DNA from: Devosia sp. LC5
GTDB taxonomy: Bacteria > Pseudomonadota > Alphaproteobacteria > Rhizobiales > Devosiaceae
NCBI RefSeq assembly: GCF_000735585.1
Contig: NZ_JNNO01000046.1
Location: 1-64,000 of the forward strand
DNA length: 64,000 bases
Reading direction: 5' to 3'
Shown here: one piece after another, positions 45,626 through 54,006 of the stretch
Layout: each line of letters begins with the position of its first letter
Position numbering within the stretch: the first letter of the stretch is position 1
Position numbers and translations under genes: made by a program
Notes under the pieces: model-generated
Told to the model about the DNA's origin: nothing
What the model saw: only the letters and a program-made list of their open reading frames with translations
The model's database searches: none

Positions 45626-46447
45626 TTGCCTGATCCCCGCCTGACCCTGGCCCGCGACGGGATTGCTGCCCGATCGCTGGAAGGGATCGTCCCGGCCACC
45701 CGCTATGTCGACACCAATATGCGCCAGACGACGGTGCCGTCGGCCTCCTTGCGCCGCGCGCCGTCGCTTGGTGCCGAGCAGCTTGATCAAGTGCTGTTTG
45801 GCGAACTGTTCGAGGTGCTGGACGAGGCGGATGGCTGGGCCTTCGGGCAGGCCAAGCGCGACGGCTATGTCGGCTATGTCGAGGCCGTGGCGCTGGGCGC
45901 GGTCTCCAGCGCGCCGACCCACTGGGTGCGGGTGCTTCGCAGCTATGCCTTCAGCGCGCCCAGCATAAAGGCCGTGCCCAGCGGGCTCTATTCCATGAAT
46001 GCCATGATTGCCGCCGAGGGGCAGGAGGGGCGCTTCGTAAAGACGGCGGGCGGCTGGTTTGTAGAGGAGCACCTGGCGCCCATCGACCAGGCCGAGACCG
46101 ATTATGTGGCCGTCGCCGAGCGCTTCGTGGGCACACCCTATCTCTGGGGCGGACGCGAGAGCCTGGGGCTCGACTGTTCCGGGCTGGTGCAACAGGCATT
46201 CTACGCCAGCGGAAGGACCTGCCCGCGCGACAGCGACCAGCAGGCGGGAATGGGCGAGCCCATCGAGACACTGGCGCGCGGCGACCTGGTTTTCTGGCGC
46301 GGCCATGTGGCGATGATGATCAACCAGGCTGACATCATCCACGCCAATAGCTGGCACATGGCCGTGGCCGTCGAGCCTCTGGCCGAGGCCATTGCGCGCA
46401 TCAGCCGCATGGGTGGCGGTGAACCGACGGCGTTTCGACGTCCCTGA
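45626..46447 (+). CDS. NlpC/P60 cell-wall hydrolase with SH3-like domains
   Basis: A 273-residue predicted gamma-D-glutamyl-L-diamino-acid endopeptidase. Two SH3-like modules (about residues 25-85 and 95-150) precede the catalytic domain, whose residues are seen in GRESLGLDCSGLVQQAFYA (Cys) and GDLVFWRGHVAMMI (His). No signal peptide is present, so it may act in the cytoplasm on recycled muropeptides, like the DPP-VI-type members. The start is TTG 45626 with GAGGG upstream. It lies among other peptidoglycan genes (murL, murD2, mepA). Confidence 0.9.
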   Translation: MPDPRLTLARDGIAARSLEGIVPATRYVDTNMRQTTVPSASLRRAPSLGAEQLDQVLFGELFEVLDEADGWAFGQAKRDGYVGYVEAVALGAVSSAPTHWVRVLRSYAFSAPSIKAVPSGLYSMNAMIAAEGQEGRFVKTAGGWFVEEHLAPIDQAETDYVAVAERFVGTPYLWGGRESLGLDCSGLVQQAFYASGRTCPRDSDQQAGMGEPIETLARGDLVFWRGHVAMMINQADIIHANSWHMAVAVEPLAEAIARISRMGGGEPTAFRRP

Positions 46448-46454
46448 GCCGAGA

Positions 46455-46470
46455 ACGCGCGTTAGCGCGT
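46455..46470. terminator. Possible bidirectional hairpin between convergent genes
   Basis: ACGCGC-GTTA-GCGCGT, a 6-base stem with a 4-base loop, lies in the 45-base gap between the NlpC/P60 gene and the convergent binding-protein gene. There is no T run, so termination is uncertain. Confidence 0.4.
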
Positions 46471-46492
46471 CCTCGCTTGTGTTCAGTTGAGG

Positions 46493-48154
46493 CTATTGCG
46501 CGACCGGCCGCAGTGCCAGCAGCTGGAGCAGGCGGCCCGGATTGGCATTGGAAATCACCGGCGAAACGATGGGATTTTCCGCGCTAGCCCAGCCGGTGAA
46601 GCGCTTGGTGCTGTACTGGTAGAAGGAGGGGCTGTTGTAGACGGGGATCACCGGCATGGCCTCCGCTACCTTGAGCTGGATGGCGTCCATGATCGACTTC
46701 TGCTCGGCCGGGTCCTTCACCTGGGTATATTTGTTGAGCATTTCGACCACTTCAGGATCGGTCCAACGCTGGGCCGAGGTCCGGCTCTTGCCGAAGTCGG
46801 CGGGGTTGAACGAGCGAATATAGGGGAAGTACGGATTGGCGGACGACCCTATCGCGTTGAGCGACATGGAATATTTCGCGCCGATCAGGTCGGAGGCCCA
46901 GACCGATTCCTCGGGTGTGCTCATCTTTACGTTCAGGCCCGCCTCTTTCAACGTCTCGATGGCGATCTGAGTGGCGTCGATCCAGTCTGTCCAGCCATTG
47001 GGGATTTCGATGTCGATGCTGATTGGCGTGCCGTCGGGATTGTCGCGGAAGCCATCGCCATCCTTGTCGACATAACCCGAGGTCTCGAGCAGAGCCACGC
47101 CGGCATCGAGGTCGAACTTGCCATATTGGCCGAACTGGGTGGCGACTTCGGGATTGCCGAAGGCCTTGTAGAATTCGCCCAGCATGGAGGGGTCTTCGTT
47201 GATCACCGGATAGCCGTAGCCGGCAATGTCGATAATGGTCTGCCGGTCGATCAGCATGCTGACCGCACGGCGGAAATTCACGTCGTTGAAGGCTTTCCTG
47301 TTGTTCTCGTCGGGGCTTTCGAGGTTGAGCGTAAACGCGACCAGGCTCGAGGGCAGGAACCAGTATTTGTTGTGTTCGGGGTCCTTGGCCACGAATGTAT
47401 TGTCGATATCGGGAATGAAGCTGGTCGCCCAATCGAGGGTGCCATCGGCGAGGGCCGAAAGGACCTGCGGATTGTCGGCCAGCTGGGGCAGCCGCATGCA
47501 ATCGACCTTCAGGCTCTCCGCATCCCAGTAATTGGGATTGCGGCATTGCTCGTAGACCTGGGGCGTGAAGCGGGTGATCTCGGTGAGGGGGCCCGAGCCG
47601 ACCGGGGTCTCATTGGCGAAGGTGACCGGATCGGCGATATCGCTCCAGATGTGCTCGGGTACGATCGGCATGGCCACGATGGTGGTGGCGATCAGCGAAT
47701 TGGGCTGCACCAGGTTGAAGCGGACCGTGCGCTCGTCGACCTTTTCCACCGATTGCATCAGCGGCGCCACCGAGTTGAAATCGAGCGCCGGGAACTTCTT
47801 GAGGTAATCATAGGTGAACACCACGTCATCGACGGTGATGGGTTCGCCATCGGACCATTTGAGCCCGTCGCGCAGGGTAAAGCTGATCGATTTGAGATCG
47901 TCCGCCAGTTCGAAACTTTCCGCGAGGCGATATTCCCACTTGTTGCCGGCCAGCCGATTGAAGATGGCCAGCGGCTCGTAGATGAAATCCTTGGTGGTGG
48001 CGCGGGCAGAGGTCTGGTTGAACGGATTGAAATTGCGCACCCAGGTCGTGGTCTGTTCGGAACTGGCAGTCAGCACCACCTGGGCGCTGGCCGGCACCGT
48101 GCCCATGGCCAGCACCAGGGCGGACGCCGCCAGGATCACTTTATTCTTCAGCAC
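46493..48154 (-). CDS. Orphan oligopeptide-type ABC binding protein
   Basis: A 553-residue family-5 periplasmic binding protein with a Sec signal ending VPASAQ. It shows FNPFNQTSARATTKDFIYEPLAIFN, FTLRDGLKWSDGEPITVDDVVFTYDYLK, YGYPVINEDPSM and, at the end, MDAIQLKVAEAMPVIPVYNSP, as in DppA/OppA and oligosaccharide relatives. GTG 48154 is preceded by AGAGGAG at good spacing; longer frames lack a site. No permease or ATPase is next to it. Beside mepA and an NlpC/P60 gene, murein peptide uptake is a reasonable guess, but cello-oligosaccharide-type ligands are also possible. Confidence 0.9.
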   Translation of the reverse strand: MLKNKVILAASALVLAMGTVPASAQVVLTASSEQTTTWVRNFNPFNQTSARATTKDFIYEPLAIFNRLAGNKWEYRLAESFELADDLKSISFTLRDGLKWSDGEPITVDDVVFTYDYLKKFPALDFNSVAPLMQSVEKVDERTVRFNLVQPNSLIATTIVAMPIVPEHIWSDIADPVTFANETPVGSGPLTEITRFTPQVYEQCRNPNYWDAESLKVDCMRLPQLADNPQVLSALADGTLDWATSFIPDIDNTFVAKDPEHNKYWFLPSSLVAFTLNLESPDENNRKAFNDVNFRRAVSMLIDRQTIIDIAGYGYPVINEDPSMLGEFYKAFGNPEVATQFGQYGKFDLDAGVALLETSGYVDKDGDGFRDNPDGTPISIDIEIPNGWTDWIDATQIAIETLKEAGLNVKMSTPEESVWASDLIGAKYSMSLNAIGSSANPYFPYIRSFNPADFGKSRTSAQRWTDPEVVEMLNKYTQVKDPAEQKSIMDAIQLKVAEAMPVIPVYNSPSFYQYSTKRFTGWASAENPIVSPVISNANPGRLLQLLALRPVAQ

Positions 48155-48247
48155 TGTTTTTCTCCTCTGCATCTGCACATCGCTGGAGCGATGCCGTTCA
48201 TTTGAAGATCGGCCCAAATCCGGAGTCGAGGCAAGAGCCAAACGCCC

Positions 48248-49102
48248 TCATTTTGCCCGGAGGACAGCTGTGCAGGCCTGGGGCAAATCCGCCAGCGTCA
48301 GCGGCGGGGCCGGCGGGCTGGTGCTCGGCTGGTAGGGAGCATCGGTAAACCAGTAATCGAGCTCGGTGCCGCAGCCGTCTCCGGGTGGCACCACGTCCTG
48401 GTCCACGCAGGACGAAGCCCCAGTTGGGCAGGCAAGCCGGACATGGATGTGGTCGTCATGACCATACCAGGGGCGGATTTTGCCAAGAAAACTGCGGTCC
48501 CGCCACCTTGTCTCGCAGAGCGAGCGCTTTATGCCGGGCGCCACGAAGATGCGGGCGACACCCGGCAATTGCGCCGCGCGATAGATCAGCAGGCGCTCGG
48601 CTTCGCCGAACCGCCTTGGATCAACATCGCGGCTGCCCGGCTTGAGTACCGAAATCGCGGATAGTTCCTCGCGTTCCTTGGCGCTCAGCGCGTTGCCCGG
48701 CATGGGCTGCAGCCAGAGATCGACATCGAGTCCGATCTGATGGGAAGCGTGCCCGCTTTTGGCCGGTCCGCCGCGCGCCTGCCCCATATCGCCGACCAAA
48801 AGGCCCGGCCAGCCATCCTGCGCCGCAATTTGCGCGAGCGCGCCGATATAGTGGACCAGCTCGGGCGCGCCCCAGCGGCGATCGCGCGACAATCGCATGG
48901 CCTGCCAGCCCGGCCCATCCGCCGCCAATTGCACCGCCCCGGCAATGCAGCCCTTGGCATAACTGCCGATCGGCACCGAGGGGCCGCCGGTCGGACTTGT
49001 CACCGCACCAAACAGGTCGCGCGCCGGCTGTTGCCCATGCCCGGGCGCAGCGAGCAGGACGAAGGCAATGGATATGGCACCCAGAAAGCGGAGCAGCATC
49101 AT
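48248..49102 (-). CDS. mepA: Penicillin-insensitive murein endopeptidase
   Basis: A 284-residue periplasmic LAS-type metallopeptidase that cuts the D-Ala-mDAP crosslink of peptidoglycan. After a signal peptide (MMLLRFLGAISIAFVLLAAP) come GSYAKGCIAGAVQLAADGPGWQAMRLSRDRRWG, SGHASHQIGLDVDLWL with zinc ligands His and Asp, and WYGHDDHIHVRLACP with the His-x-His pair. The C-terminal region is Pro-rich. ATG 49102 or 49099 is the likely start. It precedes the orphan binding-protein gene by 93 bases on the same strand. Confidence 0.95.
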   Translation of the reverse strand: MMLLRFLGAISIAFVLLAAPGHGQQPARDLFGAVTSPTGGPSVPIGSYAKGCIAGAVQLAADGPGWQAMRLSRDRRWGAPELVHYIGALAQIAAQDGWPGLLVGDMGQARGGPAKSGHASHQIGLDVDLWLQPMPGNALSAKEREELSAISVLKPGSRDVDPRRFGEAERLLIYRAAQLPGVARIFVAPGIKRSLCETRWRDRSFLGKIRPWYGHDDHIHVRLACPTGASSCVDQDVVPPGDGCGTELDYWFTDAPYQPSTSPPAPPLTLADLPQACTAVLRAK

Positions 49103-49524
49103 TGGTACCCGGCCGTGAATCACACCTCACTATAGCGCCGAACGCGCGCGCTGTTAGCGTTCGACAGATTTGGCTTACTGCGGTAAAAATTCTTTAGTAA
49201 AATCAACAATGTCACCCTTCGGTTTGGCTCAAAATGACGATGCTGTTCGCTTTTGTATGGCTCAACAGAGCACTTGCGTGATCATGCTGACAAAATAAAA
49301 GCCCCGCAGGTGCGGGGCTTTTATAACGAGATGACCTGGCTCACCTTCGAAGGCGGTGTGTATCCCGCCTCAGATAGAACATCCCTTTGACGAGCGGCTT
49401 TTGAAACGCAGGTTTCACTCCAGCTTCCAGCGCCGCGAATTTAACGAGGCGCGGATCCATCTTCAGCTTCGCTGACAGGGAACGGGTGCTGGATGAGTTG
49501 CTGGCACGGATTGAAGGCACCGGC
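49103..49524. other. 422-base intergenic region with a terminator and a possible remnant
   Basis: It contains the terminator at 49300-49324 and, on the minus strand, a 39-codon frame (49341-49460) with a basic, protein-like translation that starts MDPRLVKFAALEAGVKPA and stops 21 bases before the terminator. It has no clear ribosome-binding site. The frame may be a tiny gene or a leftover of a decayed gene. I see no tRNA or insertion sequence end. Confidence 0.45.
49300..49324. terminator. Rho-independent terminator, probably bidirectional
   Basis: GCCCCGCA-GG-TGCGGGGC with A4 on the left and TTTTAT on the right. On the minus strand it lies downstream of the LysR gene ending at 49525. Confidence 0.9.
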
Positions 49525-50412
49525 CTATATGCGCAGCGCGTTCATGACAACCGAAAACGCCGGTGAATTTTGCCGCTTGCTGGGGTAGTATAAATAGTAG
49601 CCTTGGAAAAAAGGCGACCAGTCATCAAGAACCTGGACGAGGCGGCCGCTCGCAATGTCATCGAGCACAAGGTTCTCGGGTAGATAGGCAATGCCGTAGC
49701 CGCTTTTTGCAGCGGCAATCTGCGCATATGAGCTGTTAAAAATGAACTGCCCATCCACTCGCACTCGAAGCTCGCGCCCCTCTTTTTCGAACTCCCAGGC
49801 ATAGAGGCCTCCTGACCTGATATGGCGTTGGTTGATGCAATTATGACCAACCAATTCCTGGGGATGCTGTGGGGTGCCACGCGCCTCAAAATAGGCGGCC
49901 GATCCCACGGCAACCAATCGCCAGTCGGGGCCGATCCGTACCGCGATCATATCCTTGTCCAGGCTCTCGCCAAGACGCACGCCAGCATCGAAGCGCTCTT
50001 CGACGATGTTGCGGAAGCCATTGTCAGCATTCAATTCGATCGTGATGTCGGGATAGTCTTTCATAACCGGCTGCAGCTTCGGCCAGACAACGCTTTCCAA
50101 GGCGTGATCGGAAAGAGTGATGCGCACAGTTCCGGAAGGCTTGTCCCGGATCTCCAATACGGCATCGATGTCGTGCTCGATCTCAGAAATTCGCGGCGCC
50201 AAAGAGCGCAATATCTTCTCGCCGGCTTCGGTCGGTGACACGTTGCGGGTGGTGCGGGTGAGAAGTCTGATGCCCATTCGCGTTTCAAGGCGCTTGATGG
50301 TGTGGCTCAGCGTGGATTGCGACGTGCCGAGCCTGGCGGCCGCTTTGGTAAAGCTTCGCTCTTCGGCAACTGCCATGAACCAGAGCATATCCATCAGATC
50401 TTCGCGCTTCAT
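49525..50412 (-). CDS. LysR-family transcriptional regulator
   Basis: A 295-residue LysR protein: HTH MLWFMAVAEERSFTKAAARLGTSQSTLSHTIKRLE (about residues 9-43) and a substrate-binding domain with VRITLSDHALESVVWPKLQPVMKDYPDITIELN and DAGVRLGESLDKDMIAVRI. The type resembles regulators next to MFS exporters or oxidoreductases in rhizobia. It is divergent from the MFS operon across 94 bases that include a TTAG-N13-CTAA dyad, so it likely controls that operon. Confidence 0.93.
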   Translation of the reverse strand: MKREDLMDMLWFMAVAEERSFTKAAARLGTSQSTLSHTIKRLETRMGIRLLTRTTRNVSPTEAGEKILRSLAPRISEIEHDIDAVLEIRDKPSGTVRITLSDHALESVVWPKLQPVMKDYPDITIELNADNGFRNIVEERFDAGVRLGESLDKDMIAVRIGPDWRLVAVGSAAYFEARGTPQHPQELVGHNCINQRHIRSGGLYAWEFEKEGRELRVRVDGQFIFNSSYAQIAAAKSGYGIAYLPENLVLDDIASGRLVQVLDDWSPFFQGYYLYYPSKRQNSPAFSVVMNALRI

Positions 50413-50452
50413 ACTGCATAATCCTTCGATTTATGTCGGGATGCAATAAGTC

Positions 50453-50473
50453 TTAGCCGATTGCTGGGACTAA
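50453..50473. promoter_or_regulatory. Candidate LysR operator in the MFS promoter
   Basis: TTAG, 13 bases, CTAA form an interrupted dyad of LysR type (T-N11-A) in the divergent region, 41 bases from the LysR start and 34 bases before the MFS start. Confidence 0.45.
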
Positions 50474-50506
50474 TCGAGGAAGCGGTCATCATTTAATTAC
50501 AGCGGC

Positions 50507-51715
50507 ATGACACAGCACTCAGCCGCTACCTACGATGAAAACCTTGTCCGGAACCCCGCTGCCTGGAGCGCAGTCCTGTCGATGTCGCTCTGCGTAGCGG
50601 TGTTGATTGCGTCTGAATTCATGCCGGTGAGCCTTCTAACGCCGATCGCGGCCGAGCTGGGCGTAACGGAAGGCCAGACAGGGCAGGCGATCTCTATCTC
50701 GGGCCTGTTCGCTGTTGTGACAAGCCTCTTCATTTCGGGCCTGACGCGCCAGCTCGACCGCCGCGTCGTGTTGCTCGCCTTCTCCGCATCCCTGGTCTTA
50801 TCCGCCGCGATCGTCACCTTCGCTCCCAATTATGCCGTGCTCATGGTAGGCCGCGCCCTGCTGGGCGTCGCGATCGGCGGCTTCTGGTCGATGTCTACGG
50901 CGATCGTCATGCGCCTCGTGCCGGCAGATTCGGTGCCCAAAGGCCTCGCGATGATCAATGCGGGCAACGCGATTGCGGCGACGATTTCGGCACCGCTCGG
51001 CAGCCTGCTTGGTGACTATATCGGCTGGCGTGGCGCCTTCTTCCTGGTCGTGCCGCTCGCTCTCGTGGCTCTGCTCTGGCAGTGGGTCAAGCTGCCCTCG
51101 TTGCCACCAGAACGCGCCGAAAGCTCTCCCAATGTCTTCCGGCTCCTGCTTCGTTCGCAGGTGGCCCTTGGCATGGCCTCGATCTTCCTGCTGTTCATGG
51201 GCCAGTTTGCGCTCTTCACCTATCTTCGGCCATTTCTGGAAACCGTCACGGGCGTTCCCGTGACAACCCTGTCGCTGCTCCTCCTGCTGATGGGGCTTGC
51301 CGGTGTCGCCGGCACTTACCTGGTCAGCAGGCTGCTGCAAAACCGCCTGTTCAGCATTGTCGGCACGATCCCGCTCGTCATGGCCGCGATCGCCCTCGGG
51401 CTGATCGCCTTCGGAACCTCGACCGTCTTAACCGCGATCATGCTGGTCGCATGGGGCCTCTTTGGCACCGCTGCGCCTGTTGGATGGGGCACCTGGCTCA
51501 GCCGGTATCTGGCCGATGACGCCGAAGCCGGCGGCGGTCTGCAGGTCGCAATCATCCAACTCGCTATCACCATGGGCGCGGCCCTCGGCGGCGTCCTGTT
51601 CGACACGGCAGGATGGTGGAGCACCTTTGCCTTCGCCGCTGCCACTCTGGGCGCCTCGTCGCTCCTAGCGGTCGTGGCCTGGCGCTCAACCCTCAAACTC
51701 AACCAAACCTCATAG
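50507..51715 (+). CDS. MFS efflux transporter (drug/purine-exporter type)
   Basis: A 402-residue 12-helix transporter of the DHA1 group. Motif A is degenerate as GLTRQLDRRVVLL; motif C-like GLLGVAIGGFW and GNAIAATISAPLGSLLGDYIGWRGAFF are present, as in NepI/YdhP-type exporters. It should export a small organic molecule by proton exchange. It is the first gene of a unit followed by an exported hydrolase after 10 bases; the substrate is unknown. Confidence 0.92.
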   Translation: MTQHSAATYDENLVRNPAAWSAVLSMSLCVAVLIASEFMPVSLLTPIAAELGVTEGQTGQAISISGLFAVVTSLFISGLTRQLDRRVVLLAFSASLVLSAAIVTFAPNYAVLMVGRALLGVAIGGFWSMSTAIVMRLVPADSVPKGLAMINAGNAIAATISAPLGSLLGDYIGWRGAFFLVVPLALVALLWQWVKLPSLPPERAESSPNVFRLLLRSQVALGMASIFLLFMGQFALFTYLRPFLETVTGVPVTTLSLLLLLMGLAGVAGTYLVSRLLQNRLFSIVGTIPLVMAAIALGLIAFGTSTVLTAIMLVAWGLFGTAAPVGWGTWLSRYLADDAEAGGGLQVAIIQLAITMGAALGGVLFDTAGWWSTFAFAAATLGASSLLAVVAWRSTLKLNQTS

Positions 51716-51725
51716 GAGATTTCAG

Positions 51726-52823
51726 ATGAGCAATTTCGACAATGAAACCGACTTCTCACAGGCAGGCATGTCCCGGCGCAATCTCCTTCAGGCAGCCGGT
51801 GCCGGCGCCATCGCGGTGAGTGCACTGGCGATCGCCGGGCTACCAGCTGCAGCGCAGGAAGGACTCACTATGACGACCGATTGGGACAAGGTTTTCCCGA
51901 AAAGCGAAAGCGTTGATCACCGTAAGGTCACGTTCAAGAACCGGTACGGCATCACGTTGGCGGGTGACCTCTATTCGCCTCAGGGACGCTCGGGTGAGCG
52001 CCTCCCGGCAATTGCTGTGAGCGGCCCCTTCGGGGCGGTCAAGGAGCAGTCGTCGGGCCTTTATGCCCAGACCATGGCTGAACGGGGTTTTATCACCCTG
52101 GCCTTCGATCCGTCCTACACCGGCGAAAGCGGCGGCGAGCCACGCAACATCGCATCGCCCGATATCAATACCGAAGACTTCAGCGCAGCCGTCGATTTTC
52201 TCGGCCTGGAACCTTCCGTTGATCGCGAACGGATCGGCATCATTGGCGTCTGCGGTTGGGGCGGTATGGCTCTGAATGCCGCTGCGATCGACAAGCGCAT
52301 CAAGGCGGTTGTGGCGAGCACGATGTATGACATCAGCCGCGTCTCAGCCCATGGCTACAACGACAGCGTCACCCTGGAACAGCGCACCCAAATGCTGGAG
52401 CAGTTGGGCGAGCAGCGTTGGAAGGACGCCGAAGCTGGAGTTCCGGCATACGGCCCCGCTTCGAACCAGCTCAAAGGCGGCGAGCCTCAGTTCATGGTCG
52501 ACTATGCCGACTACTACAGCACGCCGCGTGGCTATCATCCGCGTGCGGTGAACTCGGGCAACTCCTGGGCGATGACCTCCGGTCTGTCCTTCATGAACAT
52601 GCCGCTCCTGACCTACATCGCCGAGATTTCGCCTCGTCCAACTCTGTTGGTTCATGGCGAAAATGCGCATTCCCGCTACATGAGCGAGACGGCGTATGCA
52701 GCTGCGGCAGAGCCGAAGGAGCTCATGATCATCCCGGGCGCCAGCCACGTCGATCTTTACGACCAGATGGACATCATTCCCTTCGACAAGCTGCAATCCT
52801 TCTTCGAGCAGCACCTGGCCTGA
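51726..52823 (+). CDS. Tat-exported alpha/beta hydrolase (dienelactone-hydrolase-like)
   Basis: A 365-residue hydrolase. A twin-arginine signal (MSRRNLLQAAGAG, about residues 15-27) is followed by a mature domain with YGITLAGDLYSP, a nucleophile elbow IGVCGWGGMAL in which Cys takes the usual Ser position (as in dienelactone hydrolases), and PRPTLLVHGENAHSRYMSE with the acid region, then IIPGASHVDLYD with the catalytic His. AGGAG precedes the ATG. The stop overlaps the next ATG (TGATG). Substrate unknown. Confidence 0.9.
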   Translation: MSNFDNETDFSQAGMSRRNLLQAAGAGAIAVSALAIAGLPAAAQEGLTMTTDWDKVFPKSESVDHRKVTFKNRYGITLAGDLYSPQGRSGERLPAIAVSGPFGAVKEQSSGLYAQTMAERGFITLAFDPSYTGESGGEPRNIASPDINTEDFSAAVDFLGLEPSVDRERIGIIGVCGWGGMALNAAAIDKRIKAVVASTMYDISRVSAHGYNDSVTLEQRTQMLEQLGEQRWKDAEAGVPAYGPASNQLKGGEPQFMVDYADYYSTPRGYHPRAVNSGNSWAMTSGLSFMNMPLLTYIAEISPRPTLLVHGENAHSRYMSETAYAAAAEPKELMIIPGASHVDLYDQMDIIPFDKLQSFFEQHLA

Positions 52824-53035
52824 TGTCAGCCCCGCAGCGCATGAGCCTGCGAAAGTTCTGGTGCCGCACCTTCGGGGGCGGCATTGGGACCCAATTCGAC
52901 TGGCTGGCTATCAGCATGACCGGAGGCTTCAACGAGCAGGCCTACGGCGGCAAGCCGGTCAGGGACGGCCAGGAGAAGCCCTCCTTGCTCCCGTACAAGG
53001 ACACCTCCAAAGCAAAACTGGAGCCGCCTAGATGA
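52823..53035 (+). CDS. Small hypothetical protein
   Basis: A 70-residue protein whose ATG overlaps the hydrolase stop by one base and whose stop overlaps the next ATG (ATGA). It has no signal peptide or membrane helix; it contains FGGGIGTQFDWLAISM and an Lys/Pro-rich tail. I do not recognise the family. Tight coupling on both sides argues that it is translated. It could be a remnant of a larger gene. Confidence 0.6.
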   Translation: MSAPQRMSLRKFWCRTFGGGIGTQFDWLAISMTGGFNEQAYGGKPVRDGQEKPSLLPYKDTSKAKLEPPR

Positions 53036-53505
53036 GCAAAAAGCCCATTTTGATCAACCGCCGCGCCTTGATCGCCGCCGGCGTTGCCACAGTTCTATTG
53101 CCCTCCCTGGCGAAAGCCCAACAGGGGAATGAACCGGCAGGCCAGAGGAGGACCGACATGAAAATCAGGATGACGTTCGGCAGTCAAACCATGATCGCCA
53201 CCCTGTACGACAATCCGTCCGCGCGGGACTTCTACTCGATGTTGCCACTCGATCTCACGATCGAGGATTTTTCGAGCAATGAGAAAATCGTGCACCTGCC
53301 GCGAAAGCTCACGGAAGAGGGCAGCGGGCCGTTCGAGAATGAACAGCCTTACGACCTTTGCTATTTCAAGTCCTGGGGCAACCTGGCGCTGTTTTGCGCC
53401 CCCTACGAGCATACCGGTCTGATCCGCCTTGGCCGCTTTGATGAAGGCTATGAGGCCCTCCATATCAGGGGCGAATTTCCAGTCCGTATCGAGCCGGTCC
53501 GATGA
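53032..53505 (+). CDS. Exported cyclophilin-like fold protein
   Basis: A 157-residue protein with a signal-like N-terminus (NRRALIAAGVATVLLPSLAKAQ, again a twin-Arg start) and a cyclophilin-like domain: MKIRMTFGSQTMIATLYDNPSARDFYSMLPLDLTIEDFS and PYDLCYFKSWGNLALFCAPYEHTGLIRLGRF. The fold lacks the residues of true peptidyl-prolyl isomerases; function is unknown. These genes are often found with MFS, hydrolase and oxidoreductase genes in such clusters. Starts and stops overlap with both neighbours. Confidence 0.88.
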   Translation: MSKKPILINRRALIAAGVATVLLPSLAKAQQGNEPAGQRRTDMKIRMTFGSQTMIATLYDNPSARDFYSMLPLDLTIEDFSSNEKIVHLPRKLTEEGSGPFENEQPYDLCYFKSWGNLALFCAPYEHTGLIRLGRFDEGYEALHIRGEFPVRIEPVR

Positions 53506-53660
53506 GCAAGCGCATTGTGGCTATCGCACGAAAGATCGTTCACGCCTGGCAGCGCAAACGGGTTTTGAAGACCCTGCGGCGCGAGCTGGATCATCGCGGT
53601 CTTGCCGACTTTGGCCTCAGCAGAACGCCGGGGCCAACGGACTTTACCTTCCAGCGGTGA
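53502..53660 (+). CDS. DUF1127-type small basic protein
   Basis: A 52-residue protein starting at ATG 53502, coupled by ATGA to the previous gene. WQRKRVLKTLRRELDHRGLADFGLSR matches the DUF1127 pattern (basic helix, then L-x-D-x-GL-x-R). Small DUF1127 proteins in Rhizobiales are linked to RNA binding and to phosphate or carbon metabolism. It is too short for common gene-calling cut-offs. Confidence 0.75.
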   Translation: MSKRIVAIARKIVHAWQRKRVLKTLRRELDHRGLADFGLSRTPGPTDFTFQR

Positions 53661-53704
53661 CCGGCGCGAGCTGACACCAAAACCCAAATGAAAGAGCTCA
53701 AAAA

Positions 53705-54006
53705 ATGATCAAAGACAAAGTTGTGCTCATAACCGGCGCTTCGTCGGGCATCGGCGAAGCCACTGCGAAGCTGCTCGCCAGCAAGGGGCGAAAGTCGTTC
53801 TGGGTGCACGCCGTATAGATAAACTCAAAACGATCGCTGCCGAGATAGAGCGCAATGGCGGGCAGGTCGCTTTCCAGGAGCTGGACGTCACCAAGCAGTC
53901 GGACAATGACGACCTGGTGATGCTCGCCAAGGAAAAGTTCGGCCGGGTCGATGTCACGTTTCTGAATGCCGGCCTGATGCCCAACTCCAACTTTCTGCCC
54001 TCCTAA
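53705..54006 (+). pseudogene. Frameshifted, truncated SDR remnant
   Basis: The reading opens MIKDKVVLITGASSGIGEATAKLLASKG, a clear SDR cofactor site, and hits a stop after 37 codons. Adding one G to the GGGG at about 53786-53790 restores AKVVLGARRIDKLKTIAAEI and continues through FQELDVTKQSDNDDL to VDVTFLNAGLMPNSNF, where it stops at 54006. Only about 100 of the usual 245 residues remain: no catalytic Tyr-x-x-x-Lys. The gene is thus broken twice. Its 3' end touches the convergent VOC gene, suggesting a deletion joined them. Confidence 0.9.

Noticed and set aside
46487..48205. 572-codon plus-strand frame opposite the oligopeptide-binding protein
   Set aside because: Shadow frame rich in Gly/Asp/Val; the minus-strand protein has a signal peptide and family-5 motifs.
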